The position numbers and the translations under genes were made by a program. From Ramlibacter agri (GTDB lineage Bacteria > Pseudomonadota > Gammaproteobacteria > Burkholderiales > Burkholderiaceae_C), in the NCBI RefSeq assembly GCF_012927085.1, contig NZ_JABBFX010000007.1, positions 1 through 48,980 of the forward strand: a DNA stretch of 48,980 nucleotides, written 5' to 3'. This document shows, one piece after another, positions 38,570-46,192 of this stretch. Numbering within the stretch: the stretch's first letter is position 1; every line of letters begins with the position of its first letter. Below the pieces are notes generated by a model, which searched no databases, was not told where the DNA came from, and was given only the letters and a program-made list of their open reading frames with translations.

Positions 38570-39007
38570 AGCGATGTTCCGTGTTCACTGCCAGGCCTTC
38601 GTTCAGCCTGGCGGGAAGGGGGCACCTTTCTGGCGGGCAGCGTAGCGGAGCCGTCTCCTCCGAGGCGTCACGCCTACGCTGCCGGCGGGCGGCAGATTCG
38701 CACTGCAGCAGCTTCCCCACGAGATCGGCGAAGCTCGCCCCGGCCATTGGGTGGCCAGGCAGACCATCTTCAGTTCCTCGCATAGGGCGGCGAATGCCTT
38801 GGCGGTCGCGTGCACTCGTGCGCCAGCGACCTCTGGCGTGAGTTTCATGCCGGCGGCGTCCGAGCTGGCCACCTTATGAGGAGTGGAGTTCAAGGGGCGA
38901 CCGATGTTGACGCGTGATGCGCCGGACCACGTCCTCATAGTGAACGCCTTCTTCGTGGACGTTTGACGCCCCTGGATTGAAAGGCCCCACGGCCCGCTGG
39001 GACAGAG
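38570..39007. other. Gene-poor junction with inverted repeats
   Basis: No convincing gene. Two inverted repeats are visible: GCCAGGC/GCCTGGC (38590-38612, 9-base loop) and a 10-bp stem at 38636-38645 with 38674-38683. On the minus strand a frame running 38938 to 38603 contains MKLTPEVAGARVHATAKAF and then CEELKMVCLATQWPG, which has protein-like composition, but after about 38740 it becomes Arg/Pro-rich noise. It may be a decayed gene remnant. This stretch separates the conserved core block from the accessory catabolic genes. Confidence 0.5.
38636..38683. repeat. Long inverted repeat in the junction
   Basis: GGCAGCGTAG (38636-38645) pairs perfectly with CTACGCTGCC (38674-38683) across a 28-base loop. 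The loop holds a second small stem, AGGCG/CGCCT at 38663-38675, that competes with the outer one. It looks like a REP-type element or a remnant of a mobile end. Confidence 0.5.
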
Positions 39008-39036
39008 TTGCCATTGCCTTGCCAGGCATCTAGACT
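39008..39036 (+). promoter_or_regulatory. Candidate sigma-70 promoter of the CoA-pathway operon
   Basis: TTGCCA (39008-39013), a 17-base spacer and TAGACT (39031-39036). It predicts a start near 39043, about 48 bases before the SDR gene and at the edge of the TCGAAT palindrome cluster. Confidence 0.55.
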
Positions 39037-39044
39037 GCAGCCTA

Positions 39045-39070
39045 TCGAATATTTATTCGAAATATCGAAT
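39045..39070. promoter_or_regulatory. Triple TCGAAT operator candidate
   Basis: Three half-sites of alternating orientation start at 39045 (TCGAAT), 39055 (ATTCGA) and 39065 (TCGAAT), exactly 10 bases apart. They form two overlapping perfect palindromes, TCGAATATTTATTCGA (39045-39060) and one at 39055-39070. The spot is AT-rich in a GC-rich region and lies right after the predicted transcription start, so a bound protein could block transcription. The IclR regulator encoded at the end of the operon is one candidate. Confidence 0.6.
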
Positions 39071-39090
39071 GTCATTTTGGAGATGCAGGA

Positions 39091-39843
39091 ATGGACCTGG
39101 GGTTGAAGGACAGGGTCGTGCTGATTACCGGGGGCGGCCGGGGTATCGGTCGGTCAACCGCGCTCGCGTTTGCGGCAGAAGGCGCCCATGTCGCTGTGCT
39201 GGACACCGATAGCGACGCCGCGGAAGCGGTCATGCAAGAAGTCCGCGCGACCGGCCTGCGCGGGGTCGCACAGCGTTGTGACATCACGAGCGCGGAGGAC
39301 GTCGGCTGCGCGATTGGATCGGTCATGGAACAGTTCGGTCGGGTCGACGTTCTGGTCAACAACGCGGGGATCTCGCGCGACGCGACTCTGCTGAAGATGA
39401 AGGAAAGCGACTGGGATCTCGTCATGGACGTGAACCTGAAGGGCACCTTCCACGTCACGCGCGCGGTGCTCCAGCAGATGAAGGACCGCCGCTGGGGCCG
39501 CGTCATCAACATCGGCTCACGTTCGATGTTCGGCAATTTCGGGCAGACCAGCTACACGGCCTCGAAGATGGCCATCGTGGGCTTCACGCGTTCGCTGTCC
39601 TTGGAGCAGGCTCGCAACGGCATCACGGTCAACACCGTCGCCCCGGGCTTCATCGAGACGGAAGGCATCAAGAGCCACGTCAACTACCCCTCGCTGCGCG
39701 AGGTCGCCATTGGCAAGAACCCCGTCGGTTTCCTGGGCGCACCCGAGGACATCGCCAACACGGTCGCGTACCTCGCTTCCGAGCAGGCCCGCTACATCAC
39801 TGGAACGACGGTGTTCGTCACGGGCGGGCGGTTCTCGTCATGA
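39091..39843 (+). CDS. SDR-family oxidoreductase (FabG-like 3-oxoacyl/3-hydroxyacyl reductase)
   Basis: 250 residues of the classical short-chain dehydrogenase fold: cofactor motif TGGGRGIGRS near residue 13, NNAGIS, catalytic Ser near 142 in NIGSRS, and Y155-x3-K159 (SYTASK). The acidic residue after strand 2 (VLDTDSD) suggests NAD(H) rather than NADP(H) preference. It is the first gene of a four-gene unit, and its stop overlaps the MaoC start as ATGA. The context of acyl-CoA enzymes suggests oxidation or reduction of a hydroxyacyl- or oxoacyl-CoA; true FabG is less likely here. Confidence 0.9.
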   Translation: MDLGLKDRVVLITGGGRGIGRSTALAFAAEGAHVAVLDTDSDAAEAVMQEVRATGLRGVAQRCDITSAEDVGCAIGSVMEQFGRVDVLVNNAGISRDATLLKMKESDWDLVMDVNLKGTFHVTRAVLQQMKDRRWGRVINIGSRSMFGNFGQTSYTASKMAIVGFTRSLSLEQARNGITVNTVAPGFIETEGIKSHVNYPSLREVAIGKNPVGFLGAPEDIANTVAYLASEQARYITGTTVFVTGGRFSS

Positions 39844-40355
39844 CCGAACTGTCCCGCTCCGCTGCCGCCGTCCGCGATGTCCAAGCGCTCAAGCTGTACT
39901 GGGAAGACCTGCCGGTCGGCTATATGTTCGAGACGCCAGCCCGCACGATCACGGAGGCAGACGTCGTCGCCTTTGCCGCGCTGACGGGCGACTTCAACCG
40001 CCTGCATGTCGACGTCGAGTTCGCAAAGTCCAGCTTCTTTGGGCAGCGTCTTGCCCACGGGTTGCTGGTTGCATCGGTCAGCGTCGGACTTGCCACTCGC
40101 ACCTTGGTTCACCAGCTGATCGAAAACACCGCCATCTCCGTTCTGGAGAACAAGCTGCAATTCCTGAAGCCGACCTTCATCGGCGACACCATCCGGACAA
40201 GGATCGATGTGACAGAAGCGCGTCCCACCCGCAACCCCGAGCGCGGCGTCCTGGTGTTCAGGCGCCGGACCATCAACCAGCGCGACGAAGCGGTGATCGA
40301 GGCGACGGTGCCTTATCTCATCCAGCGCCGACCGACCGAAGGCGGAGTCGCATGA
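39840..40355 (+). CDS. MaoC-family (R)-specific enoyl-CoA hydratase
   Basis: 171 residues with a single hot-dog domain. The hydratase motif is complete: FAALTGDFNRLHVD with Asp51 and His56, then FGQRLAHGLLVAS. LQFLKPTFIGDTI is the next conserved strand. It would hydrate an enoyl-CoA or dehydrate a 3-hydroxyacyl-CoA. It overlaps both neighbours with ATGA (SDR before, CoA ligase after), so the steps are probably consecutive in one pathway. The same architecture is used by itaconyl-CoA and mesaconyl-type hydratases. Confidence 0.9.
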   Translation: MTELSRSAAAVRDVQALKLYWEDLPVGYMFETPARTITEADVVAFAALTGDFNRLHVDVEFAKSSFFGQRLAHGLLVASVSVGLATRTLVHQLIENTAISVLENKLQFLKPTFIGDTIRTRIDVTEARPTRNPERGVLVFRRRTINQRDEAVIEATVPYLIQRRPTEGGVA

Positions 40356-42493
40356 ACCGGGCTCAAGGCCAATTTTCCGACCTGTCGCACCTGGTCCTGC
40401 CACGTTCCATCGCGCTGATCGGTGCATCGGATCGCGCGGACAGCGTAGGCGGCCGCACGCTGGACAACCTGCTGGCCCACTCCAGCTACCAGGGAAAGCT
40501 GCACCTGGTGAACCCGACGCGTTCGCAGGTCCGCGGCATGGCCTGCCATCCTTCTGTGAAGGATGTAGGCACGCCGGTGGACGTCGCCATCGTGGCGGTC
40601 AAGGCAGACAGCGTCCTGCCGGCCCTGGAGGAATCTGCCGCCCTCGGCACGAAGTTCGCGATGGTCCTGACCTCCGGGTTCGGCGAGGTCGGAGAAGAGG
40701 GCCGTCGCGCGGAGGCGCGCATGGCGGAGCTCGCGCGCAGCAGCGGCATGCGCATCTATGGCCCGAACTGCCCGGGGCTGAACAACATCAATGCGCGACT
40801 GGGGATGACCTTCTCCCCGGCATATCGCTTCGACCAGATGCCGGGGCCCATCGGGCTGGCGACGCAAGGCGGCGGCATGGGCCGCACGATCATCCAGGCG
40901 ATGGCCCGCGGAATCGGCACCGGCCTGTGGTTCTCCGCCGGCAATGAGGTGGATCTGGAGGTGAGCGACTTCGTCCACTACATGGCAACGGCCGATGACA
41001 TCAAGGTCATCGCAACCACGCTGGAAGGTGTGCGCAACGGTCCGCGCTTCCTGGAGGCGTGCCAGCACGCGGCCCGGCATGGCAAGCCGATCGTGGCGAT
41101 GAAGATCGGCAAATCCGAATACGGCATGAAGGCGGCCCAGTCGCACACGGCGGCAATCACCGGATCGGCGGAAGTGAACAGCGCCGTGTTCCGCGAGCTG
41201 GGTGTGACCGAGGTCGAAGACGTCGATGAGCTCGTCGATGTCGCGGCACTGCTGGCACGAGGCCTGCCGACGGGCCGTGAGAAGGTCGCGGTGTTCTGCT
41301 ATTCCGGCGGAACCGCCGCCCTGGCCGCCGACAAGGTGGGCCAGGCGGGCCTGGAGCTTGCCAGCTTCACGGACGCCACCACTGCAACCTTGCAATCGCA
41401 ACTGCCCCCCTATGCAGCCATCTCCAACCCGGTGGACACGACCGCGGTGGTCCTCACTGACCCGGAGATCGGCTATGCGTCGCTCAAGGCAGTGGCGCAG
41501 GATCCGAACGTCGGCGCCGTCATCTATCCCATCCCCTTCGACTACGGCGAAGTGACGACCACGGCGGCCAGGAGTGCGGTCCGCGTCCAGCAGGAGGTGG
41601 ACAAGCCGATCGTGATGGTCTGGATGAGCGACAAGTTGGGCGACGGCTACCCCGTGCTGGTGGAAGGCGGCATCGTCCCGGCGCGATCGGTGGAGAACGC
41701 CGTCAAGGCAGTCCAGCGCTACCTCGAACGCGGCGCGTGGCAGTCGTCGCATGATGCGGCTTGGCGGCCTGGGGCATTAGCCGGTAAGCCGGAAGTTGCC
41801 CACATGGGTGATTCGCAGCCGACTCCGGTGCGAGAGCACGAGGCCAAGGCCAGGCTCAAGTCCGCCGGCATCCGTGTGCCCCGCTCGCGCTTCGTCGCGC
41901 AGCAGCAGGATGTGGCGAAGGCGTTCTCCGAACTGGAAGCGCCGGTGGTCGCCATCAAGATCGTCAGTCCGACGATCACCCACAAGTCAGACGTCGGCGG
42001 CGTGCTGCTGGGCATCCGCACGGCAGACGCTGCGGTGGCAGCCTTCGAAGAAATGATGCGCACGGTCGCCCAGGCGGCGCCCGGGCACGCCCTGGAAGGC
42101 GTGTTGCTGGAGGAGATGCTGGAGGGCCCGTTCGCCGAAGTGGTCATCGGCGTTCACCGGGATCCTGTGTTCGGCCATGTCTGCACCTTCGGGCTCGGCG
42201 GGATCGCCATCGAGCTGTTCAAGGACGTCAGCCGCCGGCTGCTGCCGCTCACGCCGCAAAGGGCGCGTGCCATGGTCGAAGAGACCCGCTGCGTGCGGCT
42301 GCTCAAGGGCTTCCGGGGCAAGCCGGCCACGGACATCGATGCCCTGGTCGATGCCCTGGTGTCCGTGAGCACCTTGGTGACGACGACACCAGGCATCGAG
42401 GAACTCGAGATCAATCCCCTGGCGGTCTTGCCGCAAGGCGGCGGCGTCGTCGCGCTGGATGCCGTCCTGAACCTTGGAAACGACAAGCAATGA
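40352..42493 (+). CDS. NDP-forming acyl-CoA synthetase (acetate-CoA-ligase family), fused alpha-beta
   Basis: 713 residues. Order: CoA-binding Rossmann domain (LPRSIALIGASDRADSVGG), ligase-CoA domains with the phospho-histidine H265 in KAAQSHTAAITGSAEV, and an ATP-grasp domain from about residue 490 (HEAKARLKSAGIRVPRSRF, KIVSPTITHKSDVGGVLLG, GVHRDPVFGHVCTFGLGG, ELEINPLAVLP). The family makes an acyl-CoA from acid, CoA and ATP (giving ADP) or runs the reverse. The start is ATG 40352, overlapping the MaoC stop; the frame is open further upstream. The substrate acid is unknown. Confidence 0.92.
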   Translation: MNRAQGQFSDLSHLVLPRSIALIGASDRADSVGGRTLDNLLAHSSYQGKLHLVNPTRSQVRGMACHPSVKDVGTPVDVAIVAVKADSVLPALEESAALGTKFAMVLTSGFGEVGEEGRRAEARMAELARSSGMRIYGPNCPGLNNINARLGMTFSPAYRFDQMPGPIGLATQGGGMGRTIIQAMARGIGTGLWFSAGNEVDLEVSDFVHYMATADDIKVIATTLEGVRNGPRFLEACQHAARHGKPIVAMKIGKSEYGMKAAQSHTAAITGSAEVNSAVFRELGVTEVEDVDELVDVAALLARGLPTGREKVAVFCYSGGTAALAADKVGQAGLELASFTDATTATLQSQLPPYAAISNPVDTTAVVLTDPEIGYASLKAVAQDPNVGAVIYPIPFDYGEVTTTAARSAVRVQQEVDKPIVMVWMSDKLGDGYPVLVEGGIVPARSVENAVKAVQRYLERGAWQSSHDAAWRPGALAGKPEVAHMGDSQPTPVREHEAKARLKSAGIRVPRSRFVAQQQDVAKAFSELEAPVVAIKIVSPTITHKSDVGGVLLGIRTADAAVAAFEEMMRTVAQAAPGHALEGVLLEEMLEGPFAEVVIGVHRDPVFGHVCTFGLGGIAIELFKDVSRRLLPLTPQRARAMVEETRCVRLLKGFRGKPATDIDALVDALVSVSTLVTTTPGIEELEINPLAVLPQGGGVVALDAVLNLGNDKQ

Positions 42494-43266
42494 CAATGCA
42501 CACCACCGATATCGGCTACGCCACCAAGACGGCGGTCGTCCTTCGCGGCAAGGACTTTTCGACGGAAATCCTGGGCAAGATGGATTTTCTGGACGTCGTC
42601 ATGCTCACAGCCATCGGGCGCGTGCCGACGCCGCAGGAAAAGGTGATGCTCAACCTGATCCTCGTGACGGCAGCCGGACACGGAATCACCCCGAGCGTGC
42701 TGTCGGCGCGCCTCACCTGGCTAGGCGCCCCGGAGGCCTTGCAGGGCGCAGTTGCTGCGGGCCTGCTGGGTGGTGGCAGCGTCTACCTGGGCCCGATCCA
42801 GAACATTGCGCAGTCGCTGCTGGAAACTTGCAAGGATGTGGACAAGGACGCTGCCGCCGCCACCATCCGGGATCTGGCATCGGGTTACCTCTCGGCGATG
42901 AAGGCGGCGAAGAAGCCGGTGCTGGGAGTGGGCAGTGGAACCCATGCGGAAGGCGATCCGCGCACTCCGGTGATCCGTGAACTCGCGCGCGAGAACGGCT
43001 TCTACGGGCTGCACTGGCGATTGATGGATGGTCTCGCCGAGGTGCTCAGCGAAACCAAGGGTCGCCCCTTCGAAGTCAATGGCGCCGGCGCCCTTGCGGC
43101 GGTGATCGCCGACATGGGCCTGGATCCCCTGCTGGGGCGCGGCCTGATGCTCACCGGCCGCTGCGCGAGTTTGGTGGCACATGTCCTCGAGGAGCGGGAC
43201 CGGCCGATCGGCCAGGAAGTGTGGGACCTGGTCTTGCGCGAAGAAGGCCACAAGGCTGCCGCTTGA
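42490..43266 (+). CDS. Citrate-synthase-superfamily lyase (citryl-CoA lyase-like)
   Basis: 258 residues, much shorter than citrate synthase (about 430), with only the family core: AAGHGITPSVLSARLTWLGA, GAVAAGLLGGGSVYLGPIQN and LGVGSGTHAEGDPRTPVIR. The latter two correspond to the G-x-G-H and D-P-R active-site segments of the superfamily. Such small members are annotated as citryl-CoA lyases and would split a (hydroxy)tricarboxylyl- or related beta-hydroxyacyl-CoA. It is coupled to the CoA synthetase by ATGA and is the last gene of the operon, ending in a 16-bp hairpin. The substrate is not known. Confidence 0.85.
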   Translation: MTMHTTDIGYATKTAVVLRGKDFSTEILGKMDFLDVVMLTAIGRVPTPQEKVMLNLILVTAAGHGITPSVLSARLTWLGAPEALQGAVAAGLLGGGSVYLGPIQNIAQSLLETCKDVDKDAAAATIRDLASGYLSAMKAAKKPVLGVGSGTHAEGDPRTPVIRELARENGFYGLHWRLMDGLAEVLSETKGRPFEVNGAGALAAVIADMGLDPLLGRGLMLTGRCASLVAHVLEERDRPIGQEVWDLVLREEGHKAAA

Positions 43267-43290
43267 AGGCGGCAGCCTTCAAGCGGCAGC
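43255..43290. terminator. Bidirectional 16-bp hairpin over two convergent stops
   Basis: GCTGCCGCTTGAAGGC (43255-43270) pairs perfectly with the arm at 43275-43290 around the loop GGCA. It covers the TGA of the lyase gene (43264-43266) and the TGA of the IclR gene (43279-43281), so both proteins have their last codons in the stem. There is no T-tract; the stem strength and placement suggest a shared terminator. Confidence 0.75.
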
Positions 43291-44028
43291 GGTATCGAAC
43301 AGCGGGTCGCAGACCTCGTGCAGCACCGCCAGGAATTCATCACGTCGCTGGCGCAGCGTCGGCTGTGCGCCTGCGATGCTGAACCCCAGGAGCTGCCCGT
43401 TGACCCGGCCCGCGATGGCGATCGTCGCAAGTCCGTCCGCGCCTTCGTTCTCCAGATGCACGTAACCCAGTTTCCTGAGCCTTCCGACCTGCCGCACCAG
43501 TTCCCCGGGATCGGTGATCGTCGCGGACGCCACCTTCTCGTAAGGGCCGCTGCCGATCTCGCGCGGAACGTCCTCCGGCGGCATGCGCGTCAGGATGGCC
43601 TTGCCGAGGGCGGATACATGAAGGCTCAGGCGATCGCCTCGCGCAGACGTGTACCGCAGCGGTTGATGGCCAGGGCTGAATGCCACCACAGTGACCACCT
43701 GCCCGTGGAGCGATCCGCACAGCGCGCTTTCGCCAGTGCGATTGCGGACCCGCTCACAGGCATCGTTCAGGCTGGCGGCAGCGATGTCGTTCTTGTCGAT
43801 CTCGCGGGCAATCGCGATCAGCCGTCCCGTGGGGTACAGGCGCCTGGTCTGATGCGAGCGGCCGAGGTAACCGATGTCGATCAACGTGTTCACCAGGTTG
43901 GAGCAACTGCTTTCCGGCAGGTCCAGGTTCTTGGCCAGTTCGGCGTTGGACAGCTCCCGCTTCTCGCGGGCAAAGATTTCGAACAGAGCGAATGCTCGTG
44001 CAGCTGCTGGAACGAGTCGTGTGCTCAT
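43279..44028 (-). CDS. IclR-family transcriptional regulator
   Basis: 249 residues: N-terminal winged helix-turn-helix (LFEIFAREKRELSNAELAKNLDL style segment, residues about 10-70) and a C-terminal GAF-like effector domain (YTSARGDRLSLHVSALGKAI, ANEGADGLATIAIAGRVNG-like region). It lies between two catabolic operons, convergent with the first and divergent from the second with an 80-base gap, so it probably controls one or both. The effector is unknown. It has only a weak ribosome-binding site, which fits low expression. Confidence 0.92.
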   Translation of the reverse strand: MSTRLVPAAARAFALFEIFAREKRELSNAELAKNLDLPESSCSNLVNTLIDIGYLGRSHQTRRLYPTGRLIAIAREIDKNDIAAASLNDACERVRNRTGESALCGSLHGQVVTVVAFSPGHQPLRYTSARGDRLSLHVSALGKAILTRMPPEDVPREIGSGPYEKVASATITDPGELVRQVGRLRKLGYVHLENEGADGLATIAIAGRVNGQLLGFSIAGAQPTLRQRRDEFLAVLHEVCDPLFDTAAA

Positions 44029-44032
44029 GAAC

Positions 44033-44061
44033 TTGTTGCTAATCGAGTTCCGAACTATAGC
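44033..44061 (+). promoter_or_regulatory. Candidate promoter and operator of the Bug operon
   Basis: TTGTTG (44033-44038), a 17-base spacer and TATAGC (44056-44061). The 11-base palindrome AGTTCCGAACT (44046-44056) sits inside the spacer and touches the -10 element, where a repressor would block polymerase. The core TTC-C-GAA is similar to TTCGAA in the operator at 39056-39061. Confidence 0.5.
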
Positions 44062-44108
44062 GCCGCAAGTCGGCAGAACTTTTCCCAGACATTTTCCCAG
44101 GAGGTGAC

Positions 44109-45098
44109 ATGAAAGCTCTCAACAAATGGTTTCGCGGGCTGGCCGCAAGCGCGATCGCCGCGGCCTGCGCAATTGCCGTGCCTGTGTCCGCGCAGAACTA
44201 CCCCGGCAAGGCAGTCACGCTGATCGTGCCCTTCCCCGCCGGGGGCGTCACAGACGCCAGCGCGCGTCTCGTCGCCCGCAAGCTGGCCGAAGAACTGAAG
44301 CAGCCAGTGGTGGTGGAGAACCGGCCGGGGGCTGGCGCTTCCATCGGCGCGAACGCCGTTGCCAAGGCGGCCCCAGACGGCTATACGCTGCTGGTCGGGA
44401 CGATGGCCAACATCGTCGTCAATCCCTATGTCTACAAGGACCGGTTGCCCTACGACCCGCGCAAGGACCTGGCGCCGGTGCATGGGATGATGGGGCTTCC
44501 GCTGGTGATCGTCGCGCGCGCCGACCGGCCGTACAAGACCATTCAGGGCGTCGTCGAAGCGGCGCGCAAGAAACCGCAGACGGTCACGTTCGCGTCCGCC
44601 GGGAACGGTAGCGTGGCGCACCTTGCGGGGGAATTGTTCCAGGCCGAAACGAAGAGCAGCCTCGTCCATGTTCCCTACAAAGGCAGCGCCCCGGCAATCA
44701 CCGACCTGCTGGGGGGCATGGTCGATCTTGCTTTCGACTACGCGTCCACGACCGAACAGAACATCAAGGCAGGCAAGCTGACCGGCCTGGCCGTGACCGG
44801 CAACAAGCGACTGCCCTCGCTGCCGAACGTGCCCACTCTCGGTGAAGCCGGGTTCCCGAACGCGGAAGTGACGTCCTGGATCGGCATTTTTGCGCCGGCC
44901 GCAACTCCCGCTCCGGTTCTCCACACCCTGGATACCGCGATGGCGACGGTGCTGAAGGACAAGGAAGTCCTGGATGGCTTCGCAGCCGCCGGCGGTACCG
45001 CCTTGCCCCTGGGCGCCACCGAATTCAAGGGCTTCATCGAATCCGAGCACCGGCGCTGGAAGCCTGTGATCGAGAAGGCAAACATCCAGGCCAACTGA
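44109..45098 (+). CDS. Bug-family periplasmic substrate-binding protein (tripartite tricarboxylate transport type)
   Basis: 329 residues with a Sec signal peptide (AASAIAAACAIAVPVSAQ, cleavage near residue 30) and the Bug fold: YPGKAVTLIVPFPAGGVTD, VVENRPGAGASIGANAVAK, SAGNGSVAHLAGELFQ, VPYKGSAPAITDLLGG. The family binds carboxylates; homologues often lie in catabolic operons without the TctAB membrane genes, as here. AGGAGG precedes the ATG. It is the first gene of the second operon. A role in capture or sensing of the acid degraded by the island is likely but not shown. Confidence 0.93.
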   Translation: MKALNKWFRGLAASAIAAACAIAVPVSAQNYPGKAVTLIVPFPAGGVTDASARLVARKLAEELKQPVVVENRPGAGASIGANAVAKAAPDGYTLLVGTMANIVVNPYVYKDRLPYDPRKDLAPVHGMMGLPLVIVARADRPYKTIQGVVEAARKKPQTVTFASAGNGSVAHLAGELFQAETKSSLVHVPYKGSAPAITDLLGGMVDLAFDYASTTEQNIKAGKLTGLAVTGNKRLPSLPNVPTLGEAGFPNAEVTSWIGIFAPAATPAPVLHTLDTAMATVLKDKEVLDGFAAAGGTALPLGATEFKGFIESEHRRWKPVIEKANIQAN

Positions 45099-45116
45099 AC
45101 CACGGGACCTTCATCC

Positions 45117-46145
45117 ATGGAATACAGGCACATCGCGAACAGCGATCTGAAGGTCTCCGCGCTGAGTCTCGGCACGGCGACCTTCGGTGGCGGCAACGAC
45201 TTCTACCGGGCTTGGGGTGAAACCGACCTCGCCCAGGCGCGCCGGCTGGTGGACATTGCGCTGGATGCTGGCGTCAACATGTTCGACACGGCTGACGCGT
45301 ATTCGAAGGGTCTGTCCGAGGAAATCCTCGGACAGGCCATCCAGGGCCGCCGGGACCGAGTCGTGATTTCTTCCAAGGGCGGCCTGCGCATGGGGACTGC
45401 CCCCGATGACGTCGGTGCCACCCGCAAGCACCTCGTCGAGGCCTGCGACGCCAGCCTCCGGCGCCTTGGCGTCGAGACGATCGACCTGTATCACCTCCAC
45501 GGTTTCGACATGCTCACGCCGCTGGAGGAGACGCTGTCGGCCCTGGACGAACTGGTGCGCGCGGGGAAGGTGCGCCACGTGGGCTGCTCCAACTACTCCG
45601 GCTGGCACCTGATGAAGGCCCTCGCCCTGGCAGGCGAACACAAGTGGCCGCGCTACGTCTGCCATCAGGTTTACTACTCGCTGCTGGCGCGGGACTTCGA
45701 ATGGGAACTGATGCCGCTGGCGCTGGACCAGCAGGTCAGCACTGTCGTCTGGAGTCCCCTTTCGGCGGGGTTGCTGAGCGGCAAGGTCGGGCGCGGGCAA
45801 GCGGCGCCCGAGGGAAGCCGTGTCGCCAGCCTCGGTGCGCGCGCCATGTTCATCCCGCAGGAGCAGTTCTTCGACCTGGTCGACCTGCTGCGCTCCCTGG
45901 CGGAGGCCTACGCGCGGCCGGTGTCGCACATTGCCCTCAACTGGCTGCTGCGGCGGCCCACGGTGGCCAGCCTCGTCATCGGTGCCCGCAACGAGGCGCA
46001 ACTGCTTGAGAACCTGACCGCGTCCGACTTCAAACTGAACGCACAGGACGTTGCCCGCCTGGACGAGGCAAGTGCGCGCGAGCCGGCGTATCCCTACTGG
46101 CATCAACGCAGCGTCTACAAGGAACGCAACCCCGCTCCCGTGTGA
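45117..46145 (+). CDS. Aldo/keto reductase
   Basis: 342 residues of the (beta/alpha)8 aldo/keto reductase family. The tetrad is visible: Asp in MFDTADAYS, Tyr in the same motif, Lys in VVISSKGGL, His in DLYHLHGFD. NADPH site residues lie near VIGARNEAQLLENL. The gene starts 18 bases after the Bug gene. It may oxidise an alcohol or reduce an aldehyde upstream of the adjacent aldehyde dehydrogenase. The substrate is unknown. Confidence 0.92.
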   Translation: MEYRHIANSDLKVSALSLGTATFGGGNDFYRAWGETDLAQARRLVDIALDAGVNMFDTADAYSKGLSEEILGQAIQGRRDRVVISSKGGLRMGTAPDDVGATRKHLVEACDASLRRLGVETIDLYHLHGFDMLTPLEETLSALDELVRAGKVRHVGCSNYSGWHLMKALALAGEHKWPRYVCHQVYYSLLARDFEWELMPLALDQQVSTVVWSPLSAGLLSGKVGRGQAAPEGSRVASLGARAMFIPQEQFFDLVDLLRSLAEAYARPVSHIALNWLLRRPTVASLVIGARNEAQLLENLTASDFKLNAQDVARLDEASAREPAYPYWHQRSVYKERNPAPV

Positions 46146-46192
46146 AGCACCTCTCGCCTGCCATCCCGGTTTCTCACAATCACTTCCAGAAC

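Noticed and set aside
38603..38938. A 111-codon minus-strand frame in the junction
   Set aside because: Only the middle third looks protein-like, the rest crosses an inverted repeat and is Arg/Pro-rich. It is reported as a possible remnant and not as a gene.
44080..44100. Direct repeat of TTTTCCCAG, 12 bases apart, before the Bug gene
   Set aside because: It is two short copies next to the ribosome-binding site, too short to separate from chance and with no symmetry.
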